Shown: piece after piece, positions 1 to 6,332 of the stretch
Position numbering within the stretch: position 1 is the first letter of the stretch
Layout: each line of letters begins with the position of its first letter
Source of the DNA: Coriobacteriaceae bacterium
Lineage (GTDB): Bacteria > Actinomycetota > Coriobacteriia > Coriobacteriales > Eggerthellaceae
NCBI GenBank assembly: GCA_004555335.1
Contig: SFII01000079.1
Coordinates: 1-6,430, forward strand
Reading direction: 5' to 3'
DNA: 6,430 bases
Made by a program: the position numbers and the translations under genes
Notes under the pieces: model-generated
Databases searched by the model: none
What the model saw: only the letters and a program-made list of their open reading frames with translations
What the model was told of the DNA's origin: nothing

Positions 1-402
1 GATGATCTCGGCTTGCAGGGACACGCATCCCTGCGCGTCTGCGAACTCGATCACGGCGCCGGGTTTCAGGCGCTTGCCGGGTCGCACGAGCACTTCCCAA
101 ACCGCGCTCTTGTTATCGCTTGCCTCCGCGCCCATCCTCTCGCGGAGCAGGAACACCTCGGCGGCACCGCCGGTGGTGCGCTTCGTTCCCAGAAGGCGTG
201 CGGGGAGCACGCGGGTCTCGTTTGCGACCAGCAGGTCGCCCGGTTCGATGTAGTCGTAGATGTCGCGGAAGATCCTATCTTCCAGCTGTCCGGTCTTCCT
301 GTCCATCACGAGCATCCTGCACAGGTCGCGCACGGGCGCAGGTGCCTGCGCGATGCGTTCCTCGGGAAGCTCGTAATCGAAGTCGTCGGTCATCAGTGCC
401 AT
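1..402 (-). CDS. queA: S-adenosylmethionine:tRNA ribosyltransferase-isomerase QueA (N-terminal part, cut by window edge)
   Basis: QueA acts in the cytoplasm on tRNA already carrying preQ1 at position 34. It transfers and isomerises the ribosyl group of S-adenosylmethionine to give epoxyqueuosine. The 134 visible residues match the family's N-terminus: FDYELPEERIAQAP at 8-21, RDLCRMLVMDR at 25-35, PGDLLVANETRVLPARLLG at 54-72 (usual form PGDLLVFNDTRVIPARL), then GGAAEVFLLRE and WEVLVRPGKRLKPG. Full-length QueA is usually about 340-360 residues, so more than half lies beyond the left edge. The start at 402 is preferred over the ATG at 393 because AGGAG lies 7 bases upstream of it. The gene follows queH by 37 bases on the same strand with no visible terminator between them, so co-transcription is likely. 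Small departures from consensus (AQAP for AQHP, RDLC for RDAS) look like lineage variation. Identity is secure. Confidence 0.95.
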   Translation of the reverse strand, partial: MALMTDDFDYELPEERIAQAPAPVRDLCRMLVMDRKTGQLEDRIFRDIYDYIEPGDLLVANETRVLPARLLGTKRTTGGAAEVFLLRERMGAEASDNKSAVWEVLVRPGKRLKPGAVIEFADAQGCVSLQAEII

Positions 403-439
403 ATATCTGCTCCTGCCCTTCGGTGGAGTGGGGTATCCG

Positions 440-1183
440 TTACTGCCGGTCCTGCTGCTGGGCGGCTTTCGCCTGCTCCCTCATCTTCCTGCGCATTTCC
501 CGCTTGGCGTGCTGCTTGCGGTCGTATTCCGCCTGCCGTGCCGCCTTCTGCCGCCGCTGTTCTTCCAGCTGTGCTTCGATGGGTGCGCGCTCGGCAGCCC
601 TGCGTGCACGTTCGGCCTCGCGTGCCGCCTTGCGCTCGCGCCTTTCGTCTTCGGCTTCCTTTGCGGAAAAGGCGCATCCGCAGAAGTTCTGACGGTACAT
701 TCCCATCTCGCGGCTGCGCTTGGTGGCGTTTTCGTAGTAGGGGCGGAAGTCCCTGACCACGGGTTCGAGGCCGAAGGGCCGGCAGGCGCGCCGGACTTCT
801 TCGGCGATTATGTTCGTGTACTGGTAGGGGCTCACGCTCAAGGTGGTGCCCATGCCCTCGAAGCCGCGTTCTGCCGCGAATGCGGCGGTCTGCTCCAGGC
901 GTCCGCGGTAGCAGGCGCGGCAGCGTTCCTCGCGCGGGCCGCCTTCGCGCTGGATCCTGCCTGCCGTCTTCATCCATCCGTCCACGTCGTAGGGTCCCTC
1001 GATGACGGGGATCCCCTCTTCGTCCGCCCAGGCCAGCAAGGTCTCCAGGCGATGGCGGTACTCGTTTTCGGGATGGATGTTCGAGTTCGCGTACGCGATG
1101 GCAAGCTCGTGGCCTTCCTGCCGAAGCAGCCTGACCGGCTCGAGCGAGCAGGGGCCGCAGCAGGCGTGAAGTAGGATTTTCAT
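440..1183 (-). CDS. queH: Epoxyqueuosine reductase QueH (DUF208 family)
   Basis: QueH is the iron-sulfur enzyme, unrelated to the cobalamin-dependent QueG, that reduces epoxyqueuosine in tRNA to queuosine, the last step of the pathway. The 247-residue product opens with MKILLHACCGPCSLEPVRLL; the adjacent cysteines C8 and C9 plus C12 are the family hallmark. Further conserved features are YANSNIHPENEY at 31-42, the pair C88 and C91 in ERCRACYRGRLEQTA, TTLSVSPYQYTN at 113-124, and CGC at 168-170 after GMYRQNF. These cysteines are expected to hold the metal centre. Residues 172-247 form a highly charged Arg/Glu/Lys/Ala/Gln-rich tail, probably helical or coiled coil, beyond the usual core of roughly 180-200 residues. 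The frame opens further upstream, to 1225, but the ATG at 1183 gives the family N-terminus; an AAAGGAG lies about 13 bases upstream, which is rather far. It heads a minus-strand pair with queA and is divergent from the HAD-tgt pair. Confidence 0.93.
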   Translation of the reverse strand: MKILLHACCGPCSLEPVRLLRQEGHELAIAYANSNIHPENEYRHRLETLLAWADEEGIPVIEGPYDVDGWMKTAGRIQREGGPREERCRACYRGRLEQTAAFAAERGFEGMGTTLSVSPYQYTNIIAEEVRRACRPFGLEPVVRDFRPYYENATKRSREMGMYRQNFCGCAFSAKEAEDERRERKAAREAERARRAAERAPIEAQLEEQRRQKAARQAEYDRKQHAKREMRRKMREQAKAAQQQDRQ

Positions 1184-1208
1184 GGCAGTGCAGGTGCTCC
1201 TTTCAAAC

Positions 1209-1224
1209 GTAACGTATACTAGCA
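1209..1224 (-). promoter_or_regulatory. Putative extended -10 for queH-queA
   Basis: Read on the minus strand, 1224 down to 1216 is TGCTAGTAT. This is an extended -10 (TG, one base, then TAGTAT, which keeps the key A2 and T6 of TATAAT). Transcription would start near 1209, giving a leader of about 26 bases before the queH ATG at 1183. No good -35 is visible at 16-18 bases, but extended -10 promoters often lack one. It overlaps the -10-like element of the opposite strand. The call rests on pattern only. Confidence 0.35.
1215..1220 (+). promoter_or_regulatory. Putative -10 element for HAD-tgt
   Basis: TATACT matches five of six positions of the -10 consensus and lies in the only AT-rich patch of the 74-base divergent spacer. 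Transcription would start near 1227, about 31 bases before the preferred HAD start. No convincing -35 is found 16-18 bases upstream, so the promoter would be weak or dependent on an activator. The palindromic GTATAC core is shared with the minus-strand element. Confidence 0.35.
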
Positions 1225-1257
1225 TGTCTGAAAAACGGGCACATGGAGTGGAGGATC

Positions 1258-1995
1258 ATGGCAAGCAGCAGAAAATACAAAGCGATATTCTTCGATCTGG
1301 ACGGGACCTTGCTCCCCATGGATGTGGAGGTATTCCTGAAGGACTACTTCCGCTCGCTCGGGGGCTATGCCGCGCAGTGCGGGATGGATGCCGCAGCCCT
1401 GGTGAAAGCGGTCGAGGTTTCCGTCTTCGCCATGATGAGGCACGAGCCCGGCGTGTTGAATTCCCAGGCCTTCTGGGCCGCCTTCGAGCGCGAATGGGGT
1501 TCGGTGGGTCCCGAAGTGCAGGAATTCTTCGATGGCTTCTACGAAAAGGTCTTCGGCAGCCTCGAAACCGGCTGCAAGGCGAATCCTGCAGCGGCGCGCG
1601 CGATCGGCGCCCTGCTGGAAAAGGGCTATCCGCTGTATCTGACCACCATGCCCCTGTTCCCGCGCATCGCCGTCGAATGGCGCCTGAAGTGGGCGGGGGT
1701 CGACCCGTCGGCGTTCAGGGAAATCACCTGCTTCGATAACTCCACCGCAGTCAAGCCCAGCCTGGATTACTACCGGGAGAACGTGGCGCGTTGCGGGATC
1801 GATCCCGAAGACATCCTCATGGTGGGGAACAACACCGAAGAGGACATGGTAGCCCTTCAGCTCGGCATGGACGGCTATCTGGTCACCGATTACCTGATCG
1901 ACCAGATCGCCTTCGACATCGAAAGCGTCAAGCACGGCTCCCTCGAGGATTTCGCGCGCTTCGCCGAATCCCTTCCTGCATGCGAGGGGGAATAG
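1258..1995 (+). CDS. HAD-superfamily hydrolase (probable phosphatase, C1-type cap)
   Basis: A 245-residue cytoplasmic haloacid dehalogenase-fold hydrolase. All four HAD motifs are visible: motif I FFDLDGTL with the nucleophile D13 and acid/base D15; motif II LYLTTM with T129/T130; motif III lysine K166 in AVKPS; motif IV VGNNTEEDM at 189-197, whose acidic residues bind magnesium. The roughly 80-100 residues between motifs I and II look helical, as in C1 caps of the phosphoglycolate phosphatase type, so a small phosphorylated metabolite is the likely substrate. The ATG at 1258 is preferred over the in-frame ATG at 1243: GGAG at 1245-1248 lies 9 bases upstream of it (with GGAGG at 1250-1254), while nothing suitable precedes 1243. 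Its stop is one base before the tgt start, so the two are almost certainly co-transcribed and translationally coupled. The substrate cannot be read from sequence; a link to nucleotide or queuosine salvage is inference from the neighbours only. Confidence 0.9.
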   Translation: MASSRKYKAIFFDLDGTLLPMDVEVFLKDYFRSLGGYAAQCGMDAAALVKAVEVSVFAMMRHEPGVLNSQAFWAAFEREWGSVGPEVQEFFDGFYEKVFGSLETGCKANPAAARAIGALLEKGYPLYLTTMPLFPRIAVEWRLKWAGVDPSAFREITCFDNSTAVKPSLDYYRENVARCGIDPEDILMVGNNTEEDMVALQLGMDGYLVTDYLIDQIAFDIESVKHGSLEDFARFAESLPACEGE

Positions 1996-1996
1996 C

Positions 1997-3142
1997 ATGG
2001 GCCTGTTCGATTTCACGGTAGAGGCGCAAAGCGGCCATGCCCGCGCTGCCACCTTCGAGACGGCCCATGGCACGGTGACCACGCCTCTGTTCATGCCGGT
2101 CGGCACCCATGCCACCGTCAAGGGCACGCTCCCCGAAACCCTGCATGCGCTCGGAGCGCAGATCGTGCTCGCGAACACCTATCACCTGAGCCTGCGTCCC
2201 GGTGCCGATCTGGTGGAGGAAGCGGGTGGGCTCCACAGCTTCATGAACTGGAGCGGCCCCATCCTGACCGACTCGGGCGGCTTCCAGGTGTTCAGCCTGG
2301 CGGATACCCTGAAGCTGGATGAGGATGGAATCAGCTTCCGCTCCATCTACGGCGGCGACAAGGTGCGCTGGACCCCCGAAAGCAACATGGACATCCAGCA
2401 GAAGCTGGGCGCGGATATCATCATGCAGCTCGACCAGTGCCCACCCTATCCCGCGACCAGGGAATTCGTCCAGGGCGCCGTCGATAAGTCGGCCGCCTGG
2501 GCGAAGCGCTGCCTGGAATCCCACACCAAAGAAGACCAGGCGCTGTTCGGCATCGTGCAGGGGGGCATGCACCTCGACTTGCGCCTGGAATCCATCCGCA
2601 GGCTCCAGGAAATCGGCGATGCCAACCAGGCGGCGGGAGGCCGCCATTTCGACGGCTTCGGTATCGGCGGCTATTCGGTCGGCGAAGACCACGAGGTCAT
2701 GTTCGAGACGTTGGGAGATGTGGCCCGCGCGCTTCCCGAAAACAAGCCGCGCTATCTGATGGGCGTGGGCAACCCCACCACCCTGGTGCGCGCAGTGCAC
2801 GAGGGTGTGGACATGTTCGACTGCGTCCTGCCCACCAGGACTGCGCGTATGGGCACGGCCTTTTCCAGTACGGGCCGCATGAACATGCGCAACGCGAAGT
2901 ACAAGCGCGATTTCACGCCGCTCGACCATGCCTGCGATTGCCCCACCTGCCGCCAGTACACCCGCGCCTATATCAGGCACCTGGTGAAGAGCAACGAAAT
3001 GCTTGCATCGGTGCTGCTTTCGCAGCATAACCTCTACTATCTGCTGAACCTGATGCGCAAGGCGCGCGAGGCGATCCTTGCCGGAGAATACGAGGACTTC
3101 TATCGGGAATGGATGGAGTCCCCCGCGGCGAAGGATTACTGA
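1997..3142 (+). CDS. tgt: tRNA-guanine transglycosylase (TGT)
   Basis: TGT exchanges guanine 34 in the anticodon of tRNAs for Asp, Asn, His and Tyr with a 7-deazaguanine, preQ1 in most bacteria or queuine in some. The 381-residue length is typical. Visible signatures are TDSGGFQVFSL at 91-101 with general acid/base D92; D146 in MQLDQCPP, which contacts the base; FGIVQGG at 184-190; GFGIGGYSVGE at 220-230; and FDCVLPTRTARMG at 274-286 with nucleophile D275. The zinc site is C313, C315 and C318 in HACDCPTC, with H344 in SQHNLYYL. Roles are by analogy with the Zymomonas enzyme. Residues 208-217 appear to be an insertion of about ten residues just before the GFGIGG loop. GAGGGGG, inside the 3' end of the HAD gene, is the ribosome binding site. 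With QueA and QueH next door, the preQ1 route is the natural reading. Confidence 0.97.
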   Translation: MGLFDFTVEAQSGHARAATFETAHGTVTTPLFMPVGTHATVKGTLPETLHALGAQIVLANTYHLSLRPGADLVEEAGGLHSFMNWSGPILTDSGGFQVFSLADTLKLDEDGISFRSIYGGDKVRWTPESNMDIQQKLGADIIMQLDQCPPYPATREFVQGAVDKSAAWAKRCLESHTKEDQALFGIVQGGMHLDLRLESIRRLQEIGDANQAAGGRHFDGFGIGGYSVGEDHEVMFETLGDVARALPENKPRYLMGVGNPTTLVRAVHEGVDMFDCVLPTRTARMGTAFSSTGRMNMRNAKYKRDFTPLDHACDCPTCRQYTRAYIRHLVKSNEMLASVLLSQHNLYYLLNLMRKAREAILAGEYEDFYREWMESPAAKDY

Positions 3143-3203
3143 GCCCGATGCGCAGCCGATGCGTTGGCTTTCCGTAATCCGCGCATGCAAACCGAAACAA
3201 ACC

Positions 3204-3234
3204 CACAAGCCCCGTCGCATCGATGGGGCTTGTG
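3204..3234. repeat. Strong hairpin in the tgt-secDF spacer
   Basis: CACAAGCCCC at 3204-3213 pairs perfectly with GGGGCTTGTG at 3225-3234. Inside, G3214-T3224 can wobble-pair and TCG pairs with CGA, leaving a 3-base CAT loop, so the stem reaches 14 pairs. On the plus strand no T run follows (TCATAATG), so it is not a canonical intrinsic terminator for tgt; it could slow polymerase or stabilise the tgt 3' end. Read on the minus strand it is followed by GGTTTGTTTCGGTTT, a better but interrupted T tract, although no minus-strand gene needs it. The base of the stem abuts an extended -10-like element. Confidence 0.7.
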
Positions 3235-3241
3235 TCATAAT
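3233..3241 (+). promoter_or_regulatory. Putative extended -10 promoter of secDF
   Basis: TGTCATAAT is a TG, one base, then CATAAT, five of six matches to TATAAT. Transcription would start near 3248 and give a leader of about 52 bases before the secDF start. The expected -35 region falls inside the hairpin and has no recognisable hexamer. The two TG bases are the last bases of the hairpin stem. If real, it gives secDF its own promoter after tgt. A small 5-bp hairpin, AGACC/GGTCT at 3253-3265, lies in the leader. Confidence 0.4.
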
Positions 3242-3299
3242 GCATGGTTTGAAGACCCCTGGTCTAGAAAAGCACGAGCCTATCCAAGTGAGGATGCCT

Positions 3300-5987
3300 A
3301 TGTCCGAGAAGACGAAGAAGAAGCGCAGCCTGCAGGGCGGCACGAACCGCCGCAATGTCTGGCTGCTCATCGTCACCACCTTGCTGCTGATCGCATCGGT
3401 GGTGATGTTCACCCCGCCCTCCCAGAAGATCAATCAGGGCCTCGATATCCAGGGCGGCCTTTCCGTCGTGCTCACCGCGAGCAACAACGACGGCAGCGCC
3501 ATCAGCTCCGAGGATATGGAAGTGAGCCGGAGCATCATCGAGAACCGCGTGAATGCCCTGGGCGCTTCTGAGGCGACCGTCCAGATCCAGGGCGACGACC
3601 AGATCCTGGTCCAGATCCCCGGCCTGTCCGACACCGAGGAGGCGCTCAATGCCATCGGCCGTACCGGCAAGCTGGAATTCGCCCGTCTGGACTCCTTCAC
3701 TGACGAAGACGTCCGCCAGTCGATCGACTCGGGTGCATACATCCAGCAGGAGACCGTGAGCGACGATTACGGCAACACCTTCGTTTCGGGAACGTCCACC
3801 TATCTGAAGGTGGAAGACGGCACCTATACCCCCATCGTCACCGGTTCCAATATCAAGAACGTCCAGATCGCCCAGGATCAGAGCGGCATGTACTGGACCG
3901 TCAATCTTGACCTCGATGCGGAAGGCACCGAGGCCTTTGCCCAGGCAACCGAAGACCTTGCGCCCACCAACGGCAAGATCGTCATCATCTTGGATAACGA
4001 GGTGAATTCGGCGCCTGCGGTCCAGTCCGAGATCACCGACGGCCAGGTGCAGATCACCGGCGATTACAGCCAGGAAGAAGCCCAGGCGCTCAAGACCGTC
4101 CTGGAAAGCGGATCGCTTCCCGTCAGCTTCACCTACGACCAGAGCCAGACGGTCGGCCCCACTTTGGGACAGGACGCCCTTGCCAAGGGCGTGATCGTGG
4201 CCTTGGGCGGCCTGCTCGTGGTCATGCTCTACCTGCTGTTCTTCTACCGCGGCCTGGGCTTGATCACCGCAGCCGCGATGGCGGTGTTCGCCTGCCTGTA
4301 TCTGGGCCTGCTTGCGCTGTTGTCGCATTTCGGCCTGTTCAGCCTGTCGCTTTCAGGTATCGCCGGCGTGGTTCTGACCATCGGCATGGCGGCGGACTCG
4401 TCCATCCTCACGCTCGAGCGATTCCGTGAGGAAATCAGGCTCGGACGCAGCGTGCGCGCCGCGTCCGTCACCGGCGTGCGCCACGGCATCATGACCTCCA
4501 TCGATGCCGACCTGGTCACTCTGGTTTCCGCACTGGCCCTGTTCTTCCTCGCAACCGCAACGGTCAAGGGCTTCGGGCTCACGCTTGCCCTGGGTATCCT
4601 CTGCGACATCGCGATGATGCTCATCTTCAAGGCGCCCATCATCCGCCTGCTCGCACCCCGCGTTATCGCGAAGAACCCCGGTTTCTGGGGTGTCAAGGAT
4701 TGCCAGGCGGCATCCGAGGCCTTCGGCAAGCTTGCCGAGGCGGAGGGCGTCACCGTCGATATGGCGGTTTCCGCGGAAGCAATCAACGCCCAGGACAACA
4801 GGCTGTTCGCCGGGCGCCGTGCGGGCGAGCAGGGCGAGCGTCTGGCCCGGGAAGCCGGTTCGGTCAAGGGTCGCTTCCTGAAGCATGACATCAATTTCCT
4901 GAAATACCGCAAGGTGTTCTTAGGTGCAGCCGCTGCTGTGATGGTGCTTTGCATCGCGGTTATCGGCGTCAAGGGCATCAACCCCAGCATCGAATTCGTC
5001 GGCGGCACCTCCATCACCTTCAACGATACCGGCGATGTGACCACCGACCAGCTGCGCGACGCCTTCAAGGATGCCGGCGAGGATTCCCCGGTCGTCCAGT
5101 CCACGGTAAGCAACGGATCCGAAGGCTTCATCGTCAGGATCACCCAGACCGACGCAGCTCAGGCCGCAGCCACCGCGACCCAGGTTGCAGATGCCCTGGG
5201 CATTTCCACCGACAGCTTCCAGGTGAGCACCATCGGGCCCGACTGGGGCACCACCATCATCAAGAGCATGGTCATCGCCCTGTTGGTATCCTTCCTGCTG
5301 ATCGTGGTCTATATCGCCTTCAGGTTCGAATACAAGATGGGCTTGACGGCGCTTGTGGCGCTTTTGCATGACATCGTGCTCGTTATCGGCGTGTACGCCC
5401 TGGTCGGCAGGGAAATGAGCCCCAACACCATCGCGGCTTTGCTCACCATCCTGGGCTACTCGCTCTACGACACCGTGGTCGTGTTCCACCGCATCAGCGA
5501 CAACATGGCCAATTCCCAGGTGAAGTGCACCTTCATGACCATGGCGAACCATTCGATCAACCAGGTCCTGGTGCGCTCCATCAACACCTCGCTCACGTCT
5601 TTGTTCCCCGTTGTGGCCATGCTGCTGTTCGGCAGCGACACCTTGAAGGATTTCGCGTTCGCCATGACCATCGGCCTTATCTCGGGCGCATATTCCTCCA
5701 TCGCGATCGCGTGTCCGCTGTTCGCTATGTGGAAGACCCGCGAGCCCGAATACGCCAAGCTGGAGAAGAAGTACGGTTCCGAAGTGAGCCGATTCGAGTT
5801 CGCCCGCGGCGGCCTGAAGGCCGAGCCCGAACCTGCCGCTTCCGTGCAGGAGCTCGCTGCCGTGCAGACGATGGCTGCTGCATCGGACGTCCAGAAGAAG
5901 GTCGTGGAATACAAAAGCGGCGCGCAGGCGGCGAAGGCGGCGCGCAAGGCTAAGAAGGGAACCGGCAACGGAAAGGAAGGAAACTAG
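3300..5987 (+). CDS. secDF: Protein translocase subunit SecDF (fused SecD and SecF)
   Basis: An 895-residue RND-family membrane protein that uses the proton gradient to help pull preproteins out through SecYEG. SecD half: basic N-tail; TM1 about 19-38; GLDIQGGLSVVLTA at 47-60; external P1 region to about 290, with the conserved end QITGDYSQEEAQALKTVLESG then VGPTLGQDA; TM2-6 about 294-454, including GMAADSSILTLERFREE (362-378) with the proton-relay-type D366. SecF half: TM7 about 538-558; FVGGTSITF at 566-574; IGPDWG; TM8-12 about 652-809, with LLHD (D691) and GYSLYDTVVVFHRISDN (719-735). About 80 cytoplasmic residues separate the halves, and a charged tail of about 85 residues ends the protein. 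The ATG at 3300 is chosen because GTGAGG ends 6 bases upstream and the basic N-tail plus TM1 follow. The frame is open back to 3078, but earlier ATGs lack a suitable site. No yajC precedes it. Confidence 0.96.
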   Translation: MSEKTKKKRSLQGGTNRRNVWLLIVTTLLLIASVVMFTPPSQKINQGLDIQGGLSVVLTASNNDGSAISSEDMEVSRSIIENRVNALGASEATVQIQGDDQILVQIPGLSDTEEALNAIGRTGKLEFARLDSFTDEDVRQSIDSGAYIQQETVSDDYGNTFVSGTSTYLKVEDGTYTPIVTGSNIKNVQIAQDQSGMYWTVNLDLDAEGTEAFAQATEDLAPTNGKIVIILDNEVNSAPAVQSEITDGQVQITGDYSQEEAQALKTVLESGSLPVSFTYDQSQTVGPTLGQDALAKGVIVALGGLLVVMLYLLFFYRGLGLITAAAMAVFACLYLGLLALLSHFGLFSLSLSGIAGVVLTIGMAADSSILTLERFREEIRLGRSVRAASVTGVRHGIMTSIDADLVTLVSALALFFLATATVKGFGLTLALGILCDIAMMLIFKAPIIRLLAPRVIAKNPGFWGVKDCQAASEAFGKLAEAEGVTVDMAVSAEAINAQDNRLFAGRRAGEQGERLAREAGSVKGRFLKHDINFLKYRKVFLGAAAAVMVLCIAVIGVKGINPSIEFVGGTSITFNDTGDVTTDQLRDAFKDAGEDSPVVQSTVSNGSEGFIVRITQTDAAQAAATATQVADALGISTDSFQVSTIGPDWGTTIIKSMVIALLVSFLLIVVYIAFRFEYKMGLTALVALLHDIVLVIGVYALVGREMSPNTIAALLTILGYSLYDTVVVFHRISDNMANSQVKCTFMTMANHSINQVLVRSINTSLTSLFPVVAMLLFGSDTLKDFAFAMTIGLISGAYSSIAIACPLFAMWKTREPEYAKLEKKYGSEVSRFEFARGGLKAEPEPAASVQELAAVQTMAAASDVQKKVVEYKSGAQAAKAARKAKKGTGNGKEGN

Positions 5988-6308
5988 ATGAGGCAGGGAA
6001 GCGCACCTAACTTCTGCCCTCCCGTCGAAGAGGGGGCCGTCTTCTGCTTCGAAGACGAGAACGGCGATTGCGTCGATTTGGAATTCTTGGGCATGGTCAT
6101 CATCGATGACCTGCGTTACGCGTTCTTCTTCCCCGTGAGCGAGGACGCGCCGGCAACCTCTTCCGGCTCGGTCGTCATCATGCAGGCCGTGGGCTTCGAC
6201 GAAGAAGGGCAGCCCGAAAGCTTCGAGTTCGTCGAAGACGAGGCAGTGGCGGAAGATGCCTGGCAGGCATTCCGCGAGGCGGCCAAGGACTTGTACGATT
6301 TCGAATAG
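5988..6308 (+). CDS. Acidic DUF1292-like small protein
   Basis: A 106-residue soluble protein with no signal peptide or membrane segment. By eye it fits the DUF1292 pattern: FEDENGDCVDLEFLG at 21-35 (usual form: acidic DEDGNE then a short strand), YAFFFPVSED at 44-53 (usual YAVLLPLDED), VVIMQAVGFDEEG at 62-74, and an acidic C-terminal helix at about 80-103. It is strikingly acidic, with about 26 Asp/Glu against 4 Arg/Lys, and has cysteines at 10, 20 and 28. Its biochemical role is not established in any relative I know of. The ATG directly abuts the secDF stop codon, with AGGAAGG ending 7 bases upstream inside secDF, so the two are surely co-transcribed and probably translationally coupled. 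Whether it touches protein export or is a passenger cannot be told from sequence. Confidence 0.8.
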   Translation: MRQGSAPNFCPPVEEGAVFCFEDENGDCVDLEFLGMVIIDDLRYAFFFPVSEDAPATSSGSVVIMQAVGFDEEGQPESFEFVEDEAVAEDAWQAFREAAKDLYDFE

Positions 6309-6332
6309 GGTCCGCCGAGCGCGGCTGATCGG

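Noticed and set aside
13..756. Plus-strand frames across queA and queH (13-756 and 428-1174)
   Set aside because: They oppose two genes with clear conserved motifs, and their own translations resemble no protein family.
1184..1225. QueH start at 1225, adding 14 residues
   Set aside because: The extra residues do not resemble QueH N-termini, which begin MKILLHACCGPC or similar, and the extension would run through the AAAGGAG site and the promoter-like patch.
1184..1257. A preQ1-type riboswitch ahead of the queuosine genes
   Set aside because: The leaders from the likely start sites would be only about 26-31 bases, and no stem plus A-rich tail arrangement of the known preQ1 classes is visible.
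3078..3299. Longer N-terminus for SecDF using ATGs at 3078, 3240 or 3294
   Set aside because: These starts would overlap tgt, overlap the putative -10, or sit directly on the GTGAGG ribosome binding site. Only the ATG at 3300 has correct spacing and leads straight into a basic N-tail and TM1.
1928..3433. A 501-codon open frame on the minus strand antisense to tgt
   Set aside because: It lies wholly opposite tgt and the start of secDF, whose protein motifs are unmistakable. Its translation is low-complexity and rich in His, Arg and Gly, as expected from the antisense of a GC-rich gene.
3264..4328. A 354-codon minus-strand frame, with others at 4244-5143 and 4920-5552
   Set aside because: All are antisense to secDF and lack family motifs. 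They are frame shadows produced by GC-rich codon usage.
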